Position numbers and translations under genes: made by a program. This document shows, in pieces, positions 8,440-15,934 of a stretch of 64,000 bases of DNA. The stretch comes from Flavobacteriaceae bacterium. Lineage in GTDB: Bacteria; Bacteroidota; Bacteroidia; Flavobacteriales; Flavobacteriaceae. Position 1 is the stretch's first letter. Each line of letters starts with the position of its first letter. The notes under the pieces are model-generated. The model worked only from the letters and a program-made list of their open reading frames with translations, was not told the origin of the DNA and searched no databases. The DNA lies in NCBI GenBank assembly GCA_014075215.1, contig CP046177.1, positions 3,100,501 to 3,164,500 on the forward strand, written 5' to 3'.

Positions 8440-9195
8440 TTATTTTTTTTGATTTTTAACTTCCTTAAGCTCTTTTTTAAGACTATCTACTTTTTTCTCT
8501 AACTTAATAACATACAAAAACAATTCTTCTATTTTTTCCATTTGCTTTACTTGCATTTCTCCTAATTTAAGCCCTTCTTTAACCACTACTGATTCCTTAG
8601 GGATATTTGGTAGATGTTTATGTTTTTTGATGAACTTTTCTACCTTGTATAGAGGCATTAAATCATAGTCATCTTTAAAAACATAGTCTGGAAAAATATT
8701 TATTTTAACTCTAACCTCGGTCGCCCTTACATTTCCATTCCCCATTACTGCAAATTTATCAATATAATTTCCATTTTCCTTGAGAAGAACTGAAAGAGCT
8801 TTAGTATTCACTCTATCCACAGCACTAAGAATCCCATATTGATAATCTTGACTATGACTCACTTCAGAAACTATTCCGACTTTTAAATTATTAGACTTGA
8901 CATATAACCTAGTATCTGAAGGAGGGTTTGTTAGCCCTATTCCTGTAATACCAGTTCTATAAATTTTTCCACTGGTGTTATTATCTCCAGCCCATCTAAA
9001 ACTACTTGATATAAATCGAGGGTCTAGTGGTTCTAATATTAATTCGTTTCTTTCTGTTATAGTATTTTTCTTGGTTTCGCTAACACCTTTAAAATCAGAC
9101 TTTGGAATGGTTTTGTTATCTGTATTATTTTCTTGTGATAATACGGTCAAGAATGACATACAAAATATTAATAGTAATGGTTTTAAATTTTTCAT
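8440..9195 (-). CDS. Secreted protein with tail-fibre chaperone-like C terminus
   Basis: A 251-residue protein. Residues 1-20 are a signal peptide (MKNLKPLLLIFCMSFLTVLS). The middle contains GKIYRTGITGIGLTNPP and TRLYVKSNNLKVGI, matching the repeated pattern of Bacteroidota tail-fibre-domain proteins. The end, FPDYVFKDDYDLMPLYKVE followed by HKHLPNIPKE and a coiled coil, is the typical C-terminal module in such secreted proteins, related to intramolecular chaperone (peptidase S74-like) ends. It probably forms a trimeric extracellular or surface fibre. The real function is unknown. It sits upstream of the broken T9SS gene in one operon. Confidence 0.7.
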   Translation of the reverse strand: MKNLKPLLLIFCMSFLTVLSQENNTDNKTIPKSDFKGVSETKKNTITERNELILEPLDPRFISSSFRWAGDNNTSGKIYRTGITGIGLTNPPSDTRLYVKSNNLKVGIVSEVSHSQDYQYGILSAVDRVNTKALSVLLKENGNYIDKFAVMGNGNVRATEVRVKINIFPDYVFKDDYDLMPLYKVEKFIKKHKHLPNIPKESVVVKEGLKLGEMQVKQMEKIEELFLYVIKLEKKVDSLKKELKEVKNQKK

Positions 9196-9206
9196 GATTT
9201 TTAAAT

Positions 9207-9755
9207 TTATTTAGTTAATATATATGTTACTTGTTTAAAAAAAAGTAAGAAATTATAGTATTTTACTTTTTCAATTTTTAAATTATTTTTATTGAAAACT
9301 TGTTTCCAACCTAAATCTGTTTTGTTAGTATGAGGGTGTCCAATAAATTCCCAGTTATTAATACTATCAGCTATAAAAGTTATATATTTTTGAAATTTAC
9401 TGGTATAGATATCTTCCATTATAATAATTTTTTTTCCCACTCTTACAGCTTCTTTTATTGTTTCTTCTGGATCTTTTATATGGTGCAATACAGTAATGAG
9501 TTGCACTATATCAAATTCATTATCCTTAAAAGGTAATTTGCCTCCTTTATATATAACGGGCTTTATTCATTAAAAGCAGATTTATTAACTATATCTAATC
9601 CCGTTATATTAAATCCAGCTTTTTTAGTTAATAAATTTAATGCACAATTACCAGAACCTATATCTAAAATAGAATCCTTAGGGTTATAGAATTTGAAAAG
9701 TCTTTCTTCTTTTATTATAGCTTTTTTTTATACACCATTTTTGGTAAAAATTCAT
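9207..9755 (-). pseudogene. SAM-dependent methyltransferase, frameshifted
   Basis: The minus strand starts at ATG 9755 (MNFYQKWCIKK), shifts in the eight-T run at 9722-9729, and then gives the class I motif LDIGSGNCALNLLTKKAGF. It shifts again near 9560 and continues PVIYKGGKLPFKDNEFDIV and LITVLHHIKDPEETIKEA to the stop at 9207. These are motifs I and III-IV of Methyltransf_11-type enzymes acting on small molecules. Substrate is unknown. The gene lies between the secreted-protein operon and the IS4 element and looks inactive. Confidence 0.7.
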
Positions 9756-9837
9756 TGTACTGATGTCTTTTTAGGATAAAATTGCTAAGGTAGTCGTTTT
9801 TTTTCTAAGTCATTACACTTCGTTTAATAAAAAAGCC

Positions 9838-11047
9838 TTTAGTACATGACAAAAAATATAATTAATTGATTATCAGTAAATTAAATGTTAAATAATTAAA
9901 ATAAAGCATTGATTTTCAGTATATTAGAAGAATAACATCACTCATTTTTCTAATGAAAAAAACCAATGCTTCCACTAAAAGTAGTGAATTAAATTCAGTT
10001 TTAAGTTCTCATTTCCAAGGTAAGATCAATTTGGCAAGAATCAAACTCATATCACATTTCATTATCGCCCTCTGTAAGGTACAGACAGTTACCTTTGAAA
10101 AGGTAGCCAACGCTTTTGAGACCTCAGTAGATTCGAAGTCATCACTCAGACGTATTCAAAGATTTATTGCTGATTATTCGTTGGATGGAGATTTGATCGC
10201 TCGTCTTATATTTAGTCTCCTTCCTAAGCAAGAGGGATTGATCTTGAGTATTGATAGGACCAATTGGAAGTTTGGTCAGACCAACATCAACATTTTTAAG
10301 TTGGGAGTTGTCTATAAAGGTGTTGCCTTCCCATTGTTATTTACTATGTTAGATAAGCCAGGGAACTCTAACAGTCAGGAGCGTATTGATCTTGTGAATC
10401 GTTTCATAAGACTTTTTGGCAAAGATGTTATTAAATCCATTGTAGCCGATAGAGAGTTTGTAGGTAATCATTGGTTGGATTTCTTGAATACAAATGGAAT
10501 CAAATATTATATCCGCATTCGAAACAACTTTAAGGTAGAGCTTCCTGATAAGAACAAAACCATCAAAGTATTTCACTTGTTTAATCCACATAAGATCAAT
10601 GAGTTTGTGTATTATCCTAAAATTGTACGTGTTAATGGTCAGCTTTGTTTCCTTTCCGGATGCAAGTTGTACCCAAAAAATGGAAAGCCTGATTTCTTAA
10701 TCATTGTATCGTTCAACGCTCCTGATAAGGCCTTTGAACAATACAAAGAACGATGGCAGATAGAGATGTGTTTTAAAGCAATGAAAGCCAGTGGCTTTGA
10801 TATTGAAAACACACACCTGCAAGATATTAAGCGTATTGAAAAATTAGTACTGTTTGTAATGATGGCTTTCGTATGGTGTTACAAAGTTGGTATATATTTA
10901 CATCAGATTAAGCCTATCAAAATAAAAAAGCATGGAAGAATGGCTAAAAGCATATTCAAATATGGATTAGATTATATCGCTTCTGTGCTATTAAACCCTG
11001 TAAATCAAAACAATATGAACTTGACTAAATTTTTGTCATGTACTTAG
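9838..11047 (+). mobile_element. IS4-family insertion sequence, 1,210 bp
   Basis: Terminal inverted repeats TTTAGTACATGACAAAAAAT (9838-9857) and, at the right end, the complement of CTAAGTACATGACAAAAAT (11029-11047). The element is flanked by a perfect 9-bp direct repeat AAAAAAGCC (9829-9837 and 11048-11056), the target-site duplication length expected for IS4. Presence of an intact duplication and transposase suggests a recent insertion. The right terminal repeat also encodes the last residues and the TAG stop of the transposase. Confidence 0.85.
9953..11047 (+). CDS. IS4-family transposase
   Basis: A 364-residue DDE transposase. The first Asp is in LSIDRTNWKFG (about residue 101), the second in IVADREFVG (about 165). 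The signature Y-x2-R-x3-E-x6-K is complete in YKERWQIEMCFKAMK (about residues 265-279), which carries the catalytic Glu. The N-terminal part has a helical DNA-binding region. Start ATG 9953 lies inside the left end of the element. Intact and probably active. Confidence 0.92.
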   Translation: MKKTNASTKSSELNSVLSSHFQGKINLARIKLISHFIIALCKVQTVTFEKVANAFETSVDSKSSLRRIQRFIADYSLDGDLIARLIFSLLPKQEGLILSIDRTNWKFGQTNINIFKLGVVYKGVAFPLLFTMLDKPGNSNSQERIDLVNRFIRLFGKDVIKSIVADREFVGNHWLDFLNTNGIKYYIRIRNNFKVELPDKNKTIKVFHLFNPHKINEFVYYPKIVRVNGQLCFLSGCKLYPKNGKPDFLIIVSFNAPDKAFEQYKERWQIEMCFKAMKASGFDIENTHLQDIKRIEKLVLFVMMAFVWCYKVGIYLHQIKPIKIKKHGRMAKSIFKYGLDYIASVLLNPVNQNNMNLTKFLSCT

Positions 11048-11194
11048 AAAAAAGCCTCAAAACTTAATTGTAAAAAAATCTTTTCTATTTTTGTTTTAGA
11101 CAGTTTAAGTTCTGATTTAAAACATCAATAAAACGTTAGCTTTATATTTTGATGCCCGAAAACTATTGATTTTTATAAATAGACTTATTTCAAT

Positions 11195-12469
11195 CTATTT
11201 CCTAAATTCAACCACAAAATTAAATATAGTTCTTTTTGGCTCACATTTTTCTTTTCTTGGAGTGATGGCTGTCTTTTTCATCATCTCTAAAATTCTATCA
11301 GTAATTTTAGACAATAATTTATCTAAAGGATAGTTAGGAACTTTTGATTCATAATGAATGGTATGGTCTCTTAATCCAGTATATGTAATCCCGTGTTCAT
11401 ATTGACTATTTGTAACTTCACCATTTTTATCTGTAATAATCTCAACTTCAGCTTTAAAATGTTTCATCAGGTTTTTAGTTAACGAGTTTTTATGGGTAAA
11501 AACGATTTGTTTTATTTTAGCATCGTTCTGTATTAGATTTTTTAATATTTCGTTTCCATTAGCTTTACCATTTACTAAAACAGGTTCGTTTTCGGTTTCA
11601 CAAAGCAAATGTGTGTACCAAGGGAATTTACTTTCTGGCTTGTATATTTTGTTGTTTACAATCACAGCTCGTAAATCCTGTAACATAAAAGCATATTGAT
11701 GCTGCTCTTTGTTATTTTTAAAATTAGCAGCTTCAGATTGCGATACTTGAAAGGTGTATTTTTTAGTAACACTTCTTTTTAATCTGTTTTTAGATGCTAC
11801 TTTTATATAAAATACTTGCTTTTCTGCATCATATTTTATTTCTTTAATTTCACTTTCAATATAGCTTTTTACTATTGGCTTATATTTTCTAGTTAAAGCA
11901 GAAAGTTTTTGGTTTTTATCATTAACCGCATCTTTAGAGATATATTCTTTTGAGAATTTTTGTAATGAGCCATAGGGTTTAAATAAATTTTCTATTGCTT
12001 GGTCGCTTTGCTCAGTAACAGCGTCTCTTTTAGCTTTAAATTTTCTTGCTCGATCCTTAAATTGATCCATCGTTTCAAATTCACTTTTCTTTAGGTACTT
12101 TTGAAAAGCAATTTTATAATAATTTTCTCCTCTTAATCTTCTTCGTTGATTTTCTAAAAACTTTCTTTGAAAGCTTTTACTTTTGATACTTTTTGACAAA
12201 CTTAGATCTTCATAAACAGTGGCGTTTTGAGAATCAAACATTTGTAACTTTATCCCTCTTTCATTTAATAATTTTTTATACTCTTTTTTTACTTCTCTTA
12301 ATGGTATAATACCTTTAATTCCCTCCACACGCATTTTTATCACTTTGCTTAAAACAGATCGATAATACTTTTGCTCTGCTTTTTCGAATTCTTCAATTTG
12401 ATTTTGTGCCTGTAGGTTACTTACTGCCATTAGAAAAATGACACTTACTGAAATGATTAATTTCTTCAT
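11195..12469 (-). CDS. Secreted or periplasmic protein of unknown function
   Basis: A 424-residue protein with a clear signal peptide (MKKLIISVSVIFLMAVSNLQA, cleaved near QNQ). The mature part is highly basic and helical in its first half, with many Lys/Arg/Glu. A mixed region follows with YTHLLCETENEPVLVNGKANG near residue 285, and the end is RTIFNFVVEFRK, resembling the last strand of a surface or barrel-associated domain. No enzyme motif is seen and I do not recognise a family. It is a single gene with a long 5' leader that contains a large imperfect hairpin (12574-12686). About 150 bases to its right end of the IS4 element hold nothing recognisable. Confidence 0.6.
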   Translation of the reverse strand: MKKLIISVSVIFLMAVSNLQAQNQIEEFEKAEQKYYRSVLSKVIKMRVEGIKGIIPLREVKKEYKKLLNERGIKLQMFDSQNATVYEDLSLSKSIKSKSFQRKFLENQRRRLRGENYYKIAFQKYLKKSEFETMDQFKDRARKFKAKRDAVTEQSDQAIENLFKPYGSLQKFSKEYISKDAVNDKNQKLSALTRKYKPIVKSYIESEIKEIKYDAEKQVFYIKVASKNRLKRSVTKKYTFQVSQSEAANFKNNKEQHQYAFMLQDLRAVIVNNKIYKPESKFPWYTHLLCETENEPVLVNGKANGNEILKNLIQNDAKIKQIVFTHKNSLTKNLMKHFKAEVEIITDKNGEVTNSQYEHGITYTGLRDHTIHYESKVPNYPLDKLLSKITDRILEMMKKTAITPRKEKCEPKRTIFNFVVEFRK

Positions 12470-12573
12470 AAAATTGTTTTTGTTGCTTTTTGAGGAACGC
12501 TAAAGCAGATTATTTAAAATGTAAATTGATTAAATAAAGAGTAATAAAAAAGGTGCGAACCTCACCAAATCAG

Positions 12574-12686
12574 CTAGTAAGGTATCGACAAACACCAAAA
12601 GGACTGAAATAGAATATTGGAACACACCAGTATTGGTGTATTACAACTATTTCTTCCTTTGTTTAAAATTTGTCGATTTTTACTAG
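12574..12686. other. Long imperfect hairpin, 113 bases, non-coding
   Basis: Nested pairs converge on one centre: CTAGTAA (12574-12580) with TTACTAG (12680-12686), TCGACAAA (12585-12592) with TTTGTCGA (12669-12676), AAAGG (12598-12602) with CCTTT (12656-12660), GAAATAG (12606-12612) with CTATTTC (12647-12653), and a terminal hairpin ACACCA-GTAT-TGGTGT (12624-12639). It could be a structured RNA in the leader of the minus-strand gene, a MITE-like element, or a DNA recombination/transfer site. A small hairpin AGGT-GCGA-ACCT lies just left of it. The gap 12470-12860 has no other feature besides the terminator at its right edge. Confidence 0.55.
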
Positions 12687-12813
12687 AGAAACAGTACACG
12701 CTTTTTAAAACGCTTGTATGTTGAAATTATTTATATTCTTATAAAATGATTTTTTTATTTAAAAAAGTAAATATATAAAAATCTACCCTTTAAAAAAGAA
12801 TATGATATAACAA

Positions 12814-12837
12814 AACCTCGTTTTCTCAAACGAGGTT
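12814..12837 (-). terminator. Rho-independent terminator
   Basis: AACCTCGTTT-TCTC-AAACGAGGTT forms a perfect 10-bp stem; read on the minus strand it is followed by TTTTG. It lies 23 bases after the stop of the minus-strand gene that ends at 12861. Confidence 0.8.
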
Positions 12838-12860
12838 CCTAAAATTGAGGTGTTTGTCAA

Positions 12861-13280
12861 TTATAACTCGAAAGCTAGTAATTGTTTCTCAATTTCTGCC
12901 TTACGATGCTCTAATGTACCTTTTAGATGATTGGTAACTAAATGAATCAAATTGGTATTGGTCGTTTTAAATTCTAAACCACTAGAATCCTTGATACAGA
13001 AACTTGCAGAATCTGATTGATTGTACTTAAAACGATTTATATCCGTCAAAGTATCTGACAATCGAGTTCTTTGTTTTGCTAAACCTTGTAATTGCTCAAA
13101 CTTTTGCATTCTGTCATCTAGATTGATTACAGGAACTTCTGGTTGAATTACTGGTTTAAGTTTAGGAGGAATAGGTGTTTCTTTTTTACCTACTGCTTCA
13201 TTAGCTAATTTCTTTTGAACCTCTTTTTTTGGAGTTACCGATTTGATTTTTGCTACTCCATTTTTTACTACTGTTGCCAT
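12861..13280 (-). CDS. Hypothetical protein typical of mobile elements
   Basis: A 139-residue protein with a Lys/Pro-rich N-terminal region (KIKSVTPKKEVQKKLA, then IPPKLKPVIQPEVPV) and a C-terminal helical part (MQKFEQLQGLAKQRTRLSDTL ... HLVTNHLKGTLEHRKAEIEKQL). Proteins of this shape are common in Bacteroidota plasmids and integrative elements next to small DUF proteins; their function is not known to me. It has its own terminator. The 350 bases upstream (13281-13630) carry no convincing gene. Confidence 0.65.
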   Translation of the reverse strand: MATVVKNGVAKIKSVTPKKEVQKKLANEAVGKKETPIPPKLKPVIQPEVPVINLDDRMQKFEQLQGLAKQRTRLSDTLTDINRFKYNQSDSASFCIKDSSGLEFKTTNTNLIHLVTNHLKGTLEHRKAEIEKQLLAFEL

Positions 13281-13630
13281 AATTTTAAATTTTTAAGATT
13301 AAACATTCTATTTTGTTGGATTGCTGGTGGCTACAGCAATTCCAAAACAAGGCATTTAAAGCCGAAGCGTTGGAAAAGGCAAGGCAGTAGCGGTTATTTT
13401 TTCTTTTTGGAGAAAAAATGTTCGGACTCCCGAAGGGTTTAGCCTTGATAAAGCGATGGATAGAGGCTAACTTTGCCCTTGTTTGGAATTTGTGGTCAAT
13501 AGCCATCTTTATTAGAATGTTTTGTCTCTTTTTAAAATAATGGCGTTTATAAAATATATATTAAAAATTTGTACTACTCTTAAAAAAGGCAGCACAAATT
13601 AAATTTCTGTAAAGATGTATGAAAAAAGGG
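13281..13630. other. Non-coding tract with higher GC, leader of minus-strand gene
   Basis: This stretch is visibly richer in G and C than its neighbours between about 13315 and 13500, where it reads GCTGGTGGCTACAGCAATTC through CGGACTCCCGAAGGG. It contains a small hairpin TTCGGACTCCCGAA. Open frames here (for example 13285-13506 minus) are short, Cys/Asn-rich and do not look coding. It may be a regulatory leader or a non-coding RNA of the element; nothing more can be supported. Confidence 0.35.
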
Positions 13631-13967
13631 CTATATCTCAACCCCTAATTCATTGGTTAGATTGTAAGCTACAGTTTCGAATGCGAACCAACTCATAAAG
13701 TTTTTCAAATCACCATCGATTGTTAATGTTTGACCTGTTTGCGTTTCGTACGCTTCACGAAGCTCTTCTATTTCAGCATAATGTGTGTCATAAAATTTAT
13801 GAGTATCTACATAATAGGTTAATTCTGAAACCATTCCAGAAATACATCCGTAACGGAACAAATCATCAAAAAAATCTGTGATATTTTCTGAACTGTAGGC
13901 GAGAGCTTCTTTTGCTACTAGATTTTTTATCGTTTGAGGTTCATTTTTAACAATAGCGATTACTCAT
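13631..13967 (-). pseudogene. Small element-borne protein (DUF7222-like), one-base frameshift
   Basis: ATG 13967 overlaps the stop of the upstream gene (13960-13962), and the sequence then reads M-S-N followed by one extra base (13956-13958). Removing it gives AIVKNEPQTIKNLVAKEALAY and a 111-residue protein that continues through FRYGCISGMVSELTYYVDTH to LTNELGVEI. This is like small proteins widespread in Bacteroidota mobile elements, some annotated as DUF7222. Without the repair only the part from about 13861 is translatable, from a TTG. The tight overlap implies one operon with the next gene. Confidence 0.6.
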
Positions 13968-14172
13968 CTAAATCAGTTTGTAAAGTCACGCACTTATTTA
14001 AAAGGTAAAAACGACCTTCAGAAAAGGCTTGTATATATAGAATATCCTTGATTTCTTTAATAGCTTCCTCATTTGTTAAAACTTTATCAAAGTGCTTCTT
14101 ATATAACTCTTGAAACTCAGAAATAGCCTTCGCAGGAAATTCATACATACACGAAATGTTAAAGAGAATCAT
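13960..14172 (-). CDS. Small hypothetical protein
   Basis: A 70-residue acidic helical protein (or 62 residues from the internal Met of MYEFPAKAI). Features: FQELYKKHFDKVLTNEEAIKEIKDIL and a C-terminal LLNKCVTLQTDLDE. No known domain. It is the first gene of a two-gene minus-strand operon on the element, overlapping the following gene by a few bases. Confidence 0.6.
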   Translation of the reverse strand: MILFNISCMYEFPAKAISEFQELYKKHFDKVLTNEEAIKEIKDILYIQAFSEGRFYLLNKCVTLQTDLDE

Positions 14173-14283
14173 TTATATCAGTGAAGAGGGGTATTCACCA
14201 AAAGAAAATTGTACAATTTAAATTCTTTTAAAAGGTATATCGAGTGTTATAACTTATGTATTATTTTTTAATCGTTATTTAAT

Positions 14284-14754
14284 ATGATGGATTTTTGGGG
14301 TGCGCCAAGTTTTGATAGTTTATATCAAAAGTTTATTACAGGAAGTACTGGAGGAAAAATATTCATAATGAAAGAATTTAAAAGCGGAGATACTTCTTTA
14401 GGTAAAGGAGCAACAGTTCTTTTAGAAAAAGCAAATGGGTTTCTGTTGTCTGTATTGCAAGAACAATATTTAAAGGACAGTTCTTATATGATTGGTGATA
14501 TTGAATTATTATTCAAATTAGCAGATGAAAACAGCCAAACTTTAATTGAATACTATAATCAAGAAAGAATTAAAAATGTGATTAAAGCTCCAAAAAGACA
14601 AAGTCAATTATATGCTATCTTAAGAAAGTATAAAACCTATTCGTTTTTCTTTAAAATTGAGAAAAAAGAAAGAAAAATAAACAACCACTTTAAAACAAAC
14701 ATATACACAAAAAGCGAGGGTGTTCTCGCTTTTCTATCCTTAAAAATATTTTGA
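14284..14754 (+). CDS. Hypothetical protein, C terminus probably frameshifted
   Basis: A 156-residue open frame starting MMDFWGAPSFDSLYQKFITG. No signal peptide, no recognised domain; the middle (LLEKANGFLLSVLQEQYLKD) is helical. The frame runs through a terminator-like hairpin (14711-14733) and stops beyond it, which is abnormal. In the +1 frame a TAA occurs near 14680 shortly after the A-rich run at 14662-14680, so the true product probably ends there (about 133 residues). Unrelated in orientation to its minus-strand neighbours. Confidence 0.5.
   Translation: MMDFWGAPSFDSLYQKFITGSTGGKIFIMKEFKSGDTSLGKGATVLLEKANGFLLSVLQEQYLKDSSYMIGDIELLFKLADENSQTLIEYYNQERIKNVIKAPKRQSQLYAILRKYKTYSFFFKIEKKERKINNHFKTNIYTKSEGVLAFLSLKIF
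14711..14733 (+). terminator. Rho-independent terminator
   Basis: AAAGCGAG-GGTGTTC-CTCGCTTT-type stem (14711-14718 with 14726-14733) followed by TCTAT. It lies inside the 3' end of the preceding open frame, supporting an earlier true stop. Confidence 0.65.
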
Positions 14755-14776
14755 TAATAAAATCAATACTTTAGGT

Positions 14777-15241
14777 TTACAATTCTCCATTATCAGCGAA
14801 ACTGTAATATCTGTCTTCAGTAATGATTAGGTGATCTAGTACTTTTAAATCCAATATTTCTGCTGAACGGATAATTTTATCAGTGATATTTTTATCTGCA
14901 TTTGAAGGTTTTAATGTATTTGATGGATGATTATGGAATAATAAAAGTCCTACTGCATTTGTTAGTAACGCTCCTTGCATCAAAACTCTAACATCTACCA
15001 AAGTTCCAGTAATACCTCCAATACTTAATAATTGATAACCTAGAATATTATTTGAATTGTCTAAATATAATGTATACATACGTTCTCGGTAGCTGATTTG
15101 TTCGATTGGAAATATCTTACGGATACATTCATTAGCAGATTGCGAACTTGTAATTTTATAAATGGTAAATTGGTTCTTTCTTTTGTAAGAAAGTTGTACT
15201 TCTCCAATTGGAAATTGATCTGTAAACTGTGGATTTTTCAT
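14777..15241 (-). CDS. RadC-like JAB-domain protein
   Basis: A 154-residue protein with a JAMM/JAB metal-binding motif in LLLFHNHPSNTLKPSNADKN (about residues 100-119): His-x-His, then Ser-x-x-x-x-Pro-Ser-x-Ala-Asp. The full fold of the RadC C-terminal domain is present (GGITGTLVDVRVLMQGAL, then DHLIITEDRYYSF), without the HhH region of chromosomal RadC. Such short RadC-like proteins are frequent on Bacteroidota mobile elements; a role in DNA metabolism or anti-restriction is suspected but unproven. It is the last gene of the accessory region before the tRNA. Confidence 0.85.
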   Translation of the reverse strand: MKNPQFTDQFPIGEVQLSYKRKNQFTIYKITSSQSANECIRKIFPIEQISYRERMYTLYLDNSNNILGYQLLSIGGITGTLVDVRVLMQGALLTNAVGLLLFHNHPSNTLKPSNADKNITDKIIRSAEILDLKVLDHLIITEDRYYSFADNGEL

Positions 15242-15465
15242 AATGCCAAATATTTTGTGAAATAATTCTTTGGCAATCGAGCAATCTTAAAAACGGAAAT
15301 AAAACAAGGAGGAATTGCAGAGAAAATCCTTGTTGTTTTTCGTAAAGATTAGCTTTGACAGAGACTTAAAGAGCAAGTCGGCATTATGGAAATTAAAATA
15401 CGGAAGCAGTTTTCTAATTTTGAAGAATTTATTTTTAGGTCAAAATCAATCAAAGCAAATCAAAT

Positions 15466-15487
15466 TATTCTGTACCTATTCTGTACC
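15466..15487. repeat. Tandem 11-bp repeat beside the tRNA gene
   Basis: TATTCTGTACC occurs twice in direct succession, 50 bases from the 3' end of the tRNA. It is a possible recombinase-binding or attachment sequence of the integrated element, or chance. No integrase gene is seen nearby; 15242-15500 otherwise holds no convincing gene. Confidence 0.4.
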
Positions 15488-15500
15488 CATTCAATAAAAA

Positions 15501-15526
15501 AAGCCTTTCAATTTCTTGAAAGGCTT
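15501..15526 (-). terminator. Terminator of the initiator tRNA gene
   Basis: AAGCCTTTCAA (15501-15511) pairs perfectly with TTGAAAGGCTT (15516-15526); read on the minus strand the stem is followed by seven T. It sits 11 bases after the tRNA 3' end. Confidence 0.85.
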
Positions 15527-15537
15527 ATCGTTACTAG

Positions 15538-15610
<73 letters not shown>

Positions 15611-15934
15611 ATTTGGACTGCGAATATACGTATTTTTAACATTTTAATACAAATAAATTACTAAATTTTAAATATTCTCTCTAAATATATCATAAGAAGA
15701 AAGTCTATTTTAGTCCTATAAGAAAAATCTATTATACAATACTCATTACCCGCGTTTTATATTGAATCTAAAAATTAATTTCACAAAAATTAAATTTAAT
15801 CAGTTGATATTTAGGAGATAAAAACTCGTAATGATGAATTTAAAATTTGTAATTTATATATAAGCATTTCACCCGCTTCTTTCAAATAAGCAATTCACAT
15901 TGAACTTGAATGGAACTTGAAACTTTCAACGCTA

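Noticed and set aside
12574..12686. Integron attC site
   Set aside because: The fold is similar but the attC core bases (RYYYAAC/GTTRRRY) are not at the ends and there is no integron integrase.
13285..13506. 73-residue minus-strand frame
   Set aside because: Unusual composition, no start context, overlaps the leader of the neighbouring gene; more likely non-coding.
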